This document shows, piece after piece, positions 53,742-64,000 of a stretch of DNA of 64,000 nt. The notes under the pieces are model-generated. The model saw nothing but the letters and a program-made list of their open reading frames with translations, did not search any database and had not been told where the DNA came from. Location of the stretch: positions 1 through 64,000 of the forward strand of contig JAQWGQ010000005.1 in assembly GCA_029238125.1 (NCBI GenBank). Reading direction: 5' to 3'. The translations under genes were made by a program, and so were the position numbers. The stretch is from Flavobacteriaceae bacterium (GTDB taxonomy: Bacteria; Bacteroidota; Bacteroidia; Flavobacteriales; Flavobacteriaceae). The first letter of the stretch is position 1, and each line of letters begins with the position of its first letter.

Positions 53742-53745
53742 CAAC

Positions 53746-53841
53746 GGGTAAGTTCTACACAACTAGCTCCTGCCAAATCCCCCAGGGTGGGAACGCAGCA
53801 AGGGTAGGCAGTTGTAGCAGTGTGATGTAGGTCGCTTACCC
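53746..53841 (+). ncRNA. ffs: Signal recognition particle RNA, small bacterial type (4.5S)
   Basis: Conserved CCAGG-GTG-GGAA-CGC-AGCAA apical domain with GGAA tetraloop; closing helix GGGTAAG (53746-53752)/CTTACCC (53835-53841); followed by T6. Confidence 0.9.
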
Positions 53842-53857
53842 TTTTTTAAAACATACA

Positions 53858-54658
53858 ATGCAAGTTGTACTTATCACAGGTGGATCGTCGGGAATTGGAA
53901 GAGCAACAGGGGAATTGTTACAATTCAATGGCTATGCTGTGATTGGTACCAGTCGTTCTCCAGAACGCTACACAGATCATCCTTTTCCTTTAATTCAGAT
54001 GGATTTGCACAATGCCTTATCGATACAAAAAGCAGTGGAAACCGTAGTTTCTAAATATGGTGCTATAGACGTACTTGTCAACAATGCAGGTAAAGGAATA
54101 GCGGGACCAATAGAAGAAACACCACTTGAAGAAATTCGTAGTGTTTTTGAAACCAATTTGATAGGCACAACGGCTGTAGTCCAATCTGTAATCCCTGTCA
54201 TGCGGACACAAAACAAGGGAAAGATTATTAATATTACTTCCATAGCGGGTTATTCGGGTTTGCCCTTTCGGGCTGCGTATTCAGCAACGAAAAGTGCACT
54301 ACATATGCTAACAGAAAGCCTTCGGCTTGAGCTAAAGCCAACCAACATCCAATGTTGCACACTTGCGCCTGGAGATGTGGCAACCAATATTTCGCAAGGC
54401 AGATACCATGTGCCTGTAAAGGAAAACTCTCCCTATCAAGAGATTTACGGTGCTGCCAGAAAAGATATGGATGCACATGTGGACGATGGAGTTTCGGCAA
54501 AAACTGTTGCGATTTTTATCTATCGCCTTATCCGAAAAAATAAATTCAAACCCCACTATACTGTCGGGCCGTTTTTACAGCGTTTTTCAGTATATTTAAA
54601 ATCCTATTTACCAGCAAAACTCTACGAGTCCATTCTCAGTAAATTTTATAAACTCTAA
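53858..54658 (+). CDS. Short-chain dehydrogenase/reductase
   Basis: VVLITGGSSGIGRATGELL; VLVNNAGKG; YSATKSAL (YxxxK). Confidence 0.93.
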   Translation: MQVVLITGGSSGIGRATGELLQFNGYAVIGTSRSPERYTDHPFPLIQMDLHNALSIQKAVETVVSKYGAIDVLVNNAGKGIAGPIEETPLEEIRSVFETNLIGTTAVVQSVIPVMRTQNKGKIINITSIAGYSGLPFRAAYSATKSALHMLTESLRLELKPTNIQCCTLAPGDVATNISQGRYHVPVKENSPYQEIYGAARKDMDAHVDDGVSAKTVAIFIYRLIRKNKFKPHYTVGPFLQRFSVYLKSYLPAKLYESILSKFYKL

Positions 54659-54670
54659 TCAACAAACAAC

Positions 54671-55324
54671 ATGAAATTTTTTATCGATACTGCCAATCTC
54701 CAACTAATCAAAGAAGCCCAAGGCTTAGGTATTTTAGATGGGGTTACCACCAACCCCTCACTTATGGTCAAAGAAGGCATCACTGGAAAAGAGAATATTT
54801 TAAAGCATTATGTTGACATCTGTTCTGCCGTGACAGGGGATGTGTCTGCAGAGGTGATTTCAACAGACTTCGAAGGGATTGTTAAAGAGGGCGAAGCTTT
54901 GGCTGCCTTACACCCTCAAATTGTTGTTAAGGTTCCTGTGATTAAGGAGGGGATAAAGGCCATTCGCTATTTTTCTGATAAGGGTATTAAAACCAATTGT
55001 ACCTTGATATTTTCTGCTGGACAAGCCCTTTTAGCTGCTAAAGCAGGGGCAACCTATGTTTCGGCTTTTATTGGACGATTGGATGATATTTCGTCAGACG
55101 GCTTAAATCTCATCGATGAAATTCGGTTGATTTATGACAACTACGATTTCAAAACACAAATTTTGGCTGCCTCTGTCCGTCACACAATGCATGTACTTGA
55201 GTGTGCCAAAATCGGAGCCGACGTTATAACAGGGCCATTGAGTTCGATTACCGGCTTGCTGAAACATCCATTAACCGAAAGTGGTTTGGCGCAATTCTTA
55301 GCAGATCACAAAAAAGGAAACTAA
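54671..55324 (+). CDS. fsa: Fructose-6-phosphate aldolase / transaldolase-like
   Basis: MKFFIDTANLQLIKEAQGLGILDGVTTNPSLMVKEG; 217 aa short form. Confidence 0.92.
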   Translation: MKFFIDTANLQLIKEAQGLGILDGVTTNPSLMVKEGITGKENILKHYVDICSAVTGDVSAEVISTDFEGIVKEGEALAALHPQIVVKVPVIKEGIKAIRYFSDKGIKTNCTLIFSAGQALLAAKAGATYVSAFIGRLDDISSDGLNLIDEIRLIYDNYDFKTQILAASVRHTMHVLECAKIGADVITGPLSSITGLLKHPLTESGLAQFLADHKKGN

Positions 55325-55337
55325 ATCTTTTCGCGTA

Positions 55338-55367
55338 TTGATAAAGCTGGGGTTTTGCGTACTTTTG
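55338..55367 (+). promoter_or_regulatory. Promoter TTG-N19-TACTTTTG for the ABC-F gene
   Basis: TTG 55338-55340, TACTTTTG 55360-55367, ATG at 55386. Confidence 0.6.
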
Positions 55368-55376
55368 CCACTTTAG

Positions 55377-57214
<1,838 letters not shown>

Positions 57215-57217
57215 TGG

Positions 57218-57865
57218 CTAGTTGTAATAGGTGCTATCCCAAATCGCCCTGCTAAAATTTTTGCCAGCAGCAAAAGAGTAATAAATTACAATAGCTGCAA
57301 TGGACTTAAACATAAACAAGAAAATCAAAATAAAGTCAGACCAGTTTGGTTCCATACTGAACAGGGTAAGCGGCATAAATGAAGTCAAAACAAAGCTCAG
57401 TAATAAAATCGAAAGGATGCTGGTAACAATGTTTTTAAACGGCCACATCATCAACTGTCGAAGGGGATGGAGGTCATTCCCCCATTTGTGAATCAAATAG
57501 TAATACTGATTACCGATCGGAACAAACAATAAAGGGTCATCTGCATTTTTGAGTTTGAATAACTTGGAAGGAGCAACAATTTTCATGTTTTGTAACTCCG
57601 TGTTGTGCGCTTGCTCTAATGCTTGTATGCTTTCAATGGCTTCAACAGGGACATCACCCTTAAAATAATCAAGATCCAAAAAACGTAAGCGGTAGTCGAT
57701 ACACGTATTTTTAATTGTGTCGCGATGAAAAATTCGCTCGGTTTCCAATTGCTCAAAATCGAATTGATTGTACTTGCGACGTAATGATTTTTCAGGTGTC
57801 GAAAATGAAGGAATCGTGTCTTGAGATTGAAGGAGTACTTTGTGAAGGTCGATAGCGGGTAACAT
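57218..57865 (-). CDS. Hypothetical membrane protein
   Basis: 215 aa with C-terminal TM pair (NIVTSILSILLLSFVLTSFMPL; FILIFLFMFKSIAAIVIYYSF). Confidence 0.7.
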   Translation of the reverse strand: MLPAIDLHKVLLQSQDTIPSFSTPEKSLRRKYNQFDFEQLETERIFHRDTIKNTCIDYRLRFLDLDYFKGDVPVEAIESIQALEQAHNTELQNMKIVAPSKLFKLKNADDPLLFVPIGNQYYYLIHKWGNDLHPLRQLMMWPFKNIVTSILSILLLSFVLTSFMPLTLFSMEPNWSDFILIFLFMFKSIAAIVIYYSFAAGKNFSRAIWDSTYYN

Positions 57866-57887
57866 ATTTTTTCTTTTTTAGCAATAC

Positions 57888-57895
57888 CAAATGTA
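57888..57895 (-). promoter_or_regulatory. Candidate -7 element TACATTTG
   Basis: caaatgta on + strand, 22 nt upstream of the start at 57865. Confidence 0.4.
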
Positions 57896-57935
57896 CACAA
57901 AAGAAAAAGAAACCCAAAAAAAACAAAACGGTTTA

Positions 57936-60340
57936 CTAACGCAATTCAGCGTCAAAATCATTTTGAAGCTTATCAAAAATCTTTTTTATAACTTATCTAC
58001 CTGTTTGTCTGTAAGTGTTTTACGATTGTCATTTAAAGTAAAACTTAAACCATATGACTTTTTGCCTTCTGGTATCCCTTTCCCTTCATACACATCAAAA
58101 AGTTGAATTGAAGTCACTAACTTTTTTTCGGTTTCTTGGGTAGCTTTTTGTAGGGATTCATAGGAGATATCGCGGTTGACAATAAGGGCTAGATCACGGT
58201 TGACAGAAGGAAATTTAGAAATCGCTTGAATATGCTTTGCTGTATTTGTTGCGAGTGCTTTGTATGCCTCGATATCGATTTCCGCAACAAAAACTTCATT
58301 CTCGATACTTAGGCCTTCAAATGCTGTAGTGTCTAGTTTTCCAATAGATCCAAATTCTTTTTGTCCACTTTGAAGAGATATTCCTTCGTTGAGATACTTT
58401 TGGTTCTCTAGTGTGTTTTCTGTGTAAACGATTCCTGCTCGTTTGCAAAGGGCTTCGATTATCCCTTTTAAGTAAAAGAAATCATTGGACTGCTCGTTGC
58501 TTCGCCAATGATTTTCCTGTTGCATTCCAGTTAGGCCGATTACCAGCTGTTTTCTTTCAATATAATCCGAGCCATCTTTTTGATATACATTTCCAATTTC
58601 AAAAAATCGACAATTGTTATTTTTCCGATTTCGGTTGTACTGTATGGCATCAACCAAGCCCCCAAATAAGGATGTACGCATCGCTGAGAGTTCTTGACTC
58701 AGCGGATTGACAATCGAAACCGATTTGTCATTCTCATTCTCTTGTAATTTGGTCAGGGAGTTATTGTAGATTTCAAAAAAACCAAGATTCGCCAGTTGTT
58801 GACTGAGCATCCTTACCTCTTGGTCGGCTGGTTTTCCACCAGTCGGCATCGAAGTGATTAAGCGATCTGAAAAATTAATGCGGTTGTATCCATAAACCCG
58901 CAAGATTTCTTCAACAATATCTGCAGGTCGAGTTACATCTACCCGATAACTGGGGATTGACAGTCCAAGCGTAGTTTCAGAAACATTGTTGATTTTGATA
59001 CCTAAGGAAGTTAAGATCGATTTAATCTCTTCTCTGGGTATCTCTTGTCCGATCAACTTGTTGATGTAATCAAATTGAATGGTCAACTGATTTTGTTCTA
59101 CCTTGGTGGGATAATCATCAGAGATTTCACTTGTAATTTTACCACCCGCAACTTCCATAATGAGCAATGCAGCACGTTTGAGTGCGTAATCACACAGTTG
59201 AATATCAATTCCACGCTCAAAACGAAAAGAGGCATCTGTGCTCAGCCCATGACGTTTGGCTGTTTTTCGAATTCGAACAGGGTCAAAATAGGCACTTTCT
59301 AAAAATACTTCTTTTGTTTTCTCTGTAATTCCTGAGTCAATTCCGCCAAAAACACCTGCGATACACATGGGCTTATCACCATCACAAATCATAAGGTCTT
59401 CTTCGTGCAGCTTTCGTTCAACACCATCAAGAGTTGTAAATGTAGTCCCTTTCGGTAGTGTTTTCACTTTAACAGTATTGGAAGTGATTTCTTTCGCATC
59501 AAAGGCATGCAAAGGCTGCCCGATTTCGTGTAGAATGTAATTTGTCGCATCAACAACATTGTTGATCGGACTAAGTCCAATTGCCTTGAGTTTGTTTTGT
59601 ATATGGGCTGGTGAGGGACCTACACTGATCCCCGAAATCCGGACACCACAGTAGCGAGGTGCTGCTTTGGCGTCGATGACATCAACCCGAATGGGTTTGA
59701 GAGATTGATGGATGTGAAAATCGTTAATACTGGGAGTGATGAGTTCCATCTGTATACCCTGTTGCAACCAACCAGCTTTTAAATCCCTGGCGACGCCCAT
59801 ATGACTCATGGCATCTGCACGGTTGGGAGTTAGGCCGATTTCAAATATTTGATCGCTTTCGGGTAAAAACACCTCCTTACATGGAGTTCCTGGTTTATAT
59901 TTATCATCTAAAACGATAATCCCATCATGGCTTTGACCAATACCAATTTCATCTTCAGCACAAATCATACCCATGCTCACATGATCACGGATTTTGGCTT
60001 TTTTGATTTTAAATGGCTCGCCAACAATCGGATAAATGGTGCTTCCCACGGTCGCAACGACAACTTTTTGTCCTTTGTCAACATTTGGCGCTCCACATAC
60101 AATTGACAATGGCTCATCTTCACCCACATCAACACTTGTGACTTTGAGCTTGTCTGCATTGGGATGTTTTTCGCAAGTGAGTACCTCGCCAACCACCATA
60201 CCGTCTAACATTCCCGGTATAGATTCATACGTGTGAATACCTTCAACCTCCAAGCCCAAATCTGTTAGAAGGTCACTTATTTGGACTGCACTCCAGTCTG
60301 TATTGACAAATCGCCGTAGCCAGTTTAATGATATTTTCAT
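57936..60340 (-). CDS. pheT: Phenylalanyl-tRNA synthetase beta subunit, apparent frameshift near the C-terminus
   Basis: MKISLNWLRRFVNTDWSAVQISDLLTDLGLEVEGI..; ORF stops at 57986 (..LTDKQVDKL*). The -1 frame continues KKIFDKLQNDFDAELR* to 57936, matching an expected PheT terminus. Confidence 0.92.
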
Positions 60341-60394
60341 TGATTAATGATAATGGGGTAAAGATACAACGAAGATTTTTTCTATGGATGCTTT

Positions 60395-62500
60395 TTATGA
60401 GATGTACTTCCAAATTCCCTTGCCAGCTTGTAGCATTCGTAAGGTATCGGCAATCGGCTTATTTTTCGCTTTTGCCAAAGTCGGATCGTCCGCCAATAAA
60501 TCAATGGCTACATTCCGAACTTGAAGGATGACTTGAGCATCACGGCTTAGGTTGGCGATACGCATCTGTAGGATTCCACTTTGCTGGGTTCCCATAAGAT
60601 CTCCAGGGCCTCGGAGTTTTAAATCCACTTCGGCAAGCTCAAAACCATCCTGGGTTCGTACCATGGCCTGGATTCGGGTTTTGGCGTCGTTTGACAATTT
60701 TACACCAGTCATTAAAATACAGTAGCTTTTGTCTGCTCCACGTCCAATGCGCCCTCGTAGCTGATGAAGTTGGGACAGTCCAAATCGCTCGGCACTCTCG
60801 ATGACCATCACACTTGGGTTTGGAATATCCACACCCACCTCAATGACTGTGGTCGCCACCATGATTTGTGTTTTTCCGCTTGAAAAACGTTCCATCTCAA
60901 ATGCTTTGTCCTCCGATTTCATTCGCCCATGAAGAATACTAACTTGATAATCCGGTTGTGGAAAATCACGTGATATGCTTTCAAATCCATCCATTAAATC
61001 TTTATAATCCATCGTTGAAGATTCCTCGATTAATGGATAGACTATATAAACCTGGCGTCCTTTTTCGATTTCACTTTTCATAAACTGATTGACTGCCAAT
61101 CGGTTTCGATCAGTACGTTGAGCTGTTGTAATCGGTTTTCTACCCGGAGGCAATTCGTCGATAATTGAGCTTTCCAAATCGCCATAGAGTGTCATTGCCA
61201 AGGTGCGGGGGATGGGTGTGGCCGTCATTACCAATATATGGGGAGGAATTTGATTTTTCTTCCATAGCTTGGCTCTTTGGGCGACACCAAATCGGTGTTG
61301 CTCATCAATGATTGCGAATCCTAAATTTTGGAAATGAACATTGGGCTCGAGGATCGCATGCGTGCCGACAAGAAGTTGCAATTCACCAGATTGAAGCTGG
61401 GTGTGTATTTCCTTTCTTTCAGCCGTTTTGGTAGCGCCAGTAAGGAGCTTGATGGTTAGACCAAGTGGTGCAGCAAGTTGAGATAGAGTCTGGTAGTGTT
61501 GCTGTGCCAAGATCTCAGTAGGAGCGACTATGGTCGCTTGCATTTGATTGTCTAAGGCAATCAGCGCACTTAAAAACGCCACGATCGTTTTTCCAGAGCC
61601 GACATCACCCTGTAAGAGTCGATTCATTTGTGCCCCGCTACCAAAATCAGAACGAATCTCTTTGATCACTCTTTTTTGTGCATCTGTCAACGAAAAGGGC
61701 AAATGATTGTTGTAAAAGCGATTGAAAAAATCACCAACTTTATCAAATAAATGTCCCTTAAACTGTTTTCGATGATCCAATTTTTTCTGCAAGAGTTGAA
61801 GTTGGATAAAAAATAATTCCTCAAATCGCAGGCGTTTTTGAGCTTTTTCGAGCTGACCTAAATCTTTTGGAAAGTGAATGGCAGCTAGTGCTTCTGTGGC
61901 TCCGATCAATCCATGATCATTTCGAATATTATCCGACAGCGTTTCCCGTACACCCAAATGCAATTCGTCAAAAAGGTGTTGCATAATTTGACGCATCGTT
62001 CGGTTGGTAATACTTCGATTTATGAGTTTTTCGGTAGATGCATATACGGGCTGAAATACGGCAGACTTTATTGTTGCATCTGGTGTTTCTTCCTCAAGTT
62101 CGGGGTGAGCAATGGAGCAGCGAGAGCCGTACCACAATAGTCGACCGAAAGCAATATAGCGAACATTTGTTTGAAGCTGCTTTTGAATCCACTGATATCC
62201 GCGAAACCAAACGAGCTCAATTTCGCCAGTTGAATCTTGAAAGCTAGCAACCAGACGTTTCCCTTTGGCTTGATTGATTAGGCGGATATCGGTAATTCTT
62301 CCGATAATCTGGACGTCAGCTTGCACTTTTGGTAGCTCGGCGATGCTGTAAAACCGAGTGCGATCTACATATCGGTTTGGAAAGTGATACAGTAAGTCCT
62401 TACAGGTGTCAATCCCCAATTCGCTGCGAAGTAAAGTGCCGCGATTTGGACCGACTCCTTTTAGGTACTCAATGGGTTTTTCTAACAACGCTGCTGCCAT
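60395..62500 (-). CDS. recG: ATP-dependent DNA helicase RecG
   Basis: LLQGDVGSGKTIVAFLSALIAL; DEQHRFGVAQRAKLW; LHQLRGRIGRG. Confidence 0.96.
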   Translation of the reverse strand: MAAALLEKPIEYLKGVGPNRGTLLRSELGIDTCKDLLYHFPNRYVDRTRFYSIAELPKVQADVQIIGRITDIRLINQAKGKRLVASFQDSTGEIELVWFRGYQWIQKQLQTNVRYIAFGRLLWYGSRCSIAHPELEEETPDATIKSAVFQPVYASTEKLINRSITNRTMRQIMQHLFDELHLGVRETLSDNIRNDHGLIGATEALAAIHFPKDLGQLEKAQKRLRFEELFFIQLQLLQKKLDHRKQFKGHLFDKVGDFFNRFYNNHLPFSLTDAQKRVIKEIRSDFGSGAQMNRLLQGDVGSGKTIVAFLSALIALDNQMQATIVAPTEILAQQHYQTLSQLAAPLGLTIKLLTGATKTAERKEIHTQLQSGELQLLVGTHAILEPNVHFQNLGFAIIDEQHRFGVAQRAKLWKKNQIPPHILVMTATPIPRTLAMTLYGDLESSIIDELPPGRKPITTAQRTDRNRLAVNQFMKSEIEKGRQVYIVYPLIEESSTMDYKDLMDGFESISRDFPQPDYQVSILHGRMKSEDKAFEMERFSSGKTQIMVATTVIEVGVDIPNPSVMVIESAERFGLSQLHQLRGRIGRGADKSYCILMTGVKLSNDAKTRIQAMVRTQDGFELAEVDLKLRGPGDLMGTQQSGILQMRIANLSRDAQVILQVRNVAIDLLADDPTLAKAKNKPIADTLRMLQAGKGIWKYIS

Positions 62501-62600
62501 ATAACGAAGATAATTTTTTTCAAGAGAATTGTTGATAAAGTCTCCTTTTGTTATGGGTTAGCGACTGGATTTTTTCTTTTTTACACGTACTTTAGTAGCT

Positions 62601-64000
62601 GTGGAAGATTACCTATCACAACTCAACGAAGCACAACAAGAGCCCACAACCCATGTGGATGGACCGCTTATGGTCATTGCAGGTGCTGGATCTGGAAAAA
62701 CAAGAGTTCTGACCTATCGGATTGCGTATTTGATGCAACAAGGGATAGATGCGTTTTCCATACTGGCACTGACCTTTACCAACAAAGCAGCTCGAGAAAT
62801 GAAAACTCGAATTGCTGAGATTGTTGGCGAGAGTGAATCCAAAAATCTATGGATGGGAACCTTTCACTCTGTTTTTGCTCGAATCTTACGTGCAGAAGCA
62901 GATCGATTGGGCTATCCTTCTAGCTTTACGATTTACGACACCCAGGACTCGGAACGCCTTGTCAAATCGATTATCAAGGAGATGAATCTGGATGCAGATA
63001 TCTACAAGCCAAAGCAAATTCGAAACCGGATTTCATCCTTTAAAAATAGTTTGATAACGGTTCGTGCCTATCACAACAACCCCGAATTGGTTGAAGCAGA
63101 CAGAGAGGCCAGACGCTCGGCCATGGGAAATATCTATAAAAACTACGTCGAACGTTGCTTCAAAGCAGGAGCGATGGATTTTGATGATTTATTGCTCAAA
63201 ACCAATGAGCTTCTCAATCGATTTCCTGATGTATTGGCAAAATATCAAGATCGCTTTCGATATATTTTGGTCGATGAGTACCAAGATACCAACCATTCCC
63301 AATATCTGATCGTACGCGCCTTGGCAGATAAATTTCAAAATCTATGTGTGGTAGGTGACGATGCGCAGAGTATCTATGCGTTTCGTGGTGCCAACATTGA
63401 AAACATATTGAATTTTCACAAGGATTACCCCGATGCAAAAACCTATCGACTTGAACAAAACTATCGCTCTACAGAATATATCGTCGAAGCGGCCAACAGT
63501 GTGATCAATCACAATCAAAACAAACTCGATAAAACCGTGTGGACTGCCAACGAAAAGGGCGAAAAGATTGTAATTCATCGTAGTCCATCAGATGGTGATG
63601 AGGGTCGATATGTGGCACAATCCATTTTTGAGCAAGCAATGAACTTGCAACTGCCTTATACTTCCTTTGCCATTCTGTATCGAACCAACGCACAATCCAG
63701 AGCGATGGAGGATGCGTTGAGAAAGCGAAATATCCCATACAGAGTGTATGGAGGCCTTTCATTCTATCAGCGGAAAGAAATCAAAGATATGCTCGCTTAC
63801 CTTCGTTTAATTGTCAACCCGAAGGATGAAGAAAGCTTGCGAAGAGTAATCAATTACCCCGCTCGCGGTATTGGGCTGACTACGATGAACAAACTGGTGG
63901 TTGCCGCAGAAGAACACAATCTTACTTTGTTTGAAGTTGCTGATCAAGCCAACCATTTGCCGCTGCAAATTCATGCTGGTGCAAAAACAAAACTGGTCAA
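62601..64000 (+). CDS. uvrD: UvrD/PcrA-type ATP-dependent helicase, 3' end beyond window
   Basis: Translation from GTG 62601: VEDYLSQLNEAQQEPTTHVDGPLMVIAGAGSGKTRVLTYRIAYLMQQG..LALTFTNKAAREMK..ILVDEYQDTN..VVGDDAQSIYAFRGA. Not in ORF track because it is open at the right edge. Confidence 0.93.
   Translation, partial: MEDYLSQLNEAQQEPTTHVDGPLMVIAGAGSGKTRVLTYRIAYLMQQGIDAFSILALTFTNKAAREMKTRIAEIVGESESKNLWMGTFHSVFARILRAEADRLGYPSSFTIYDTQDSERLVKSIIKEMNLDADIYKPKQIRNRISSFKNSLITVRAYHNNPELVEADREARRSAMGNIYKNYVERCFKAGAMDFDDLLLKTNELLNRFPDVLAKYQDRFRYILVDEYQDTNHSQYLIVRALADKFQNLCVVGDDAQSIYAFRGANIENILNFHKDYPDAKTYRLEQNYRSTEYIVEAANSVINHNQNKLDKTVWTANEKGEKIVIHRSPSDGDEGRYVAQSIFEQAMNLQLPYTSFAILYRTNAQSRAMEDALRKRNIPYRVYGGLSFYQRKEIKDMLAYLRLIVNPKDEESLRRVINYPARGIGLTTMNKLVVAAEEHNLTLFEVADQANHLPLQIHAGAKTKLV

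Noticed and set aside
57980-57995. A AAA AAG as a programmed -1 frameshift site in pheT
   Set aside because: The zero-frame TAA stop lies before the slippery heptamer, so slippage there could not rescue translation; indel or sequencing error is more likely.

Overview
This 64 kb window looks like a contiguous, compact Bacteroidetes (Flavobacteriia-like) chromosome segment. It is dominated by core metabolism and information-processing genes: partial nth, bcp, pyrC-like, lolD-like, msrA, folE, serA-serC-acyl-CoA reductase, ychF, ilvD-ilvB-ilvN-ilvC-ilvA, gapN-type, dnaN, phoH, purC, miaA, yggS, pcm, smpB, clpB, glyA, fructose-6-phosphate aldolase, ybiT-type ABC-F, pheT, recG and partial uvrD/pcrA. 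I found a bacterial small SRP RNA at about 53746-53841 by its GGAA-capped conserved hairpin. I saw no CRISPR array, no tRNA/rRNA and no recognisable transposase or integrase. I did not find a clearly new multi-gene defence-type system. The observations most worth a second look are: (a) a 106-bp near-perfect direct duplication of the ychF 3' end flanking a ~2.5 kb cargo, each copy restoring an intact YchF C-terminus; (b) a G11 tract at the -33 position of a Bacteroidetes-type promoter upstream of a T9SS-secreted tandem-repeat protein; (c) three interrupted reading frames (in-frame amber in an ASST-like lipoprotein, frameshift in the T9SS protein, frameshift truncating PheT); (d) a His-rich putative zinc-acquisition cluster; (e) a PagL-like lipid A deacylase whose C-terminus runs antisense into the duplicated ychF fragment across a T10 tract; (f) divergent promoters with abutting -7 elements, and apparently leaderless smpB and oxidoreductase promoters; (g) repeated stop-codon sharing between convergent genes. 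All calls come from reading the sequence and supplied ORFs; no database search was run.
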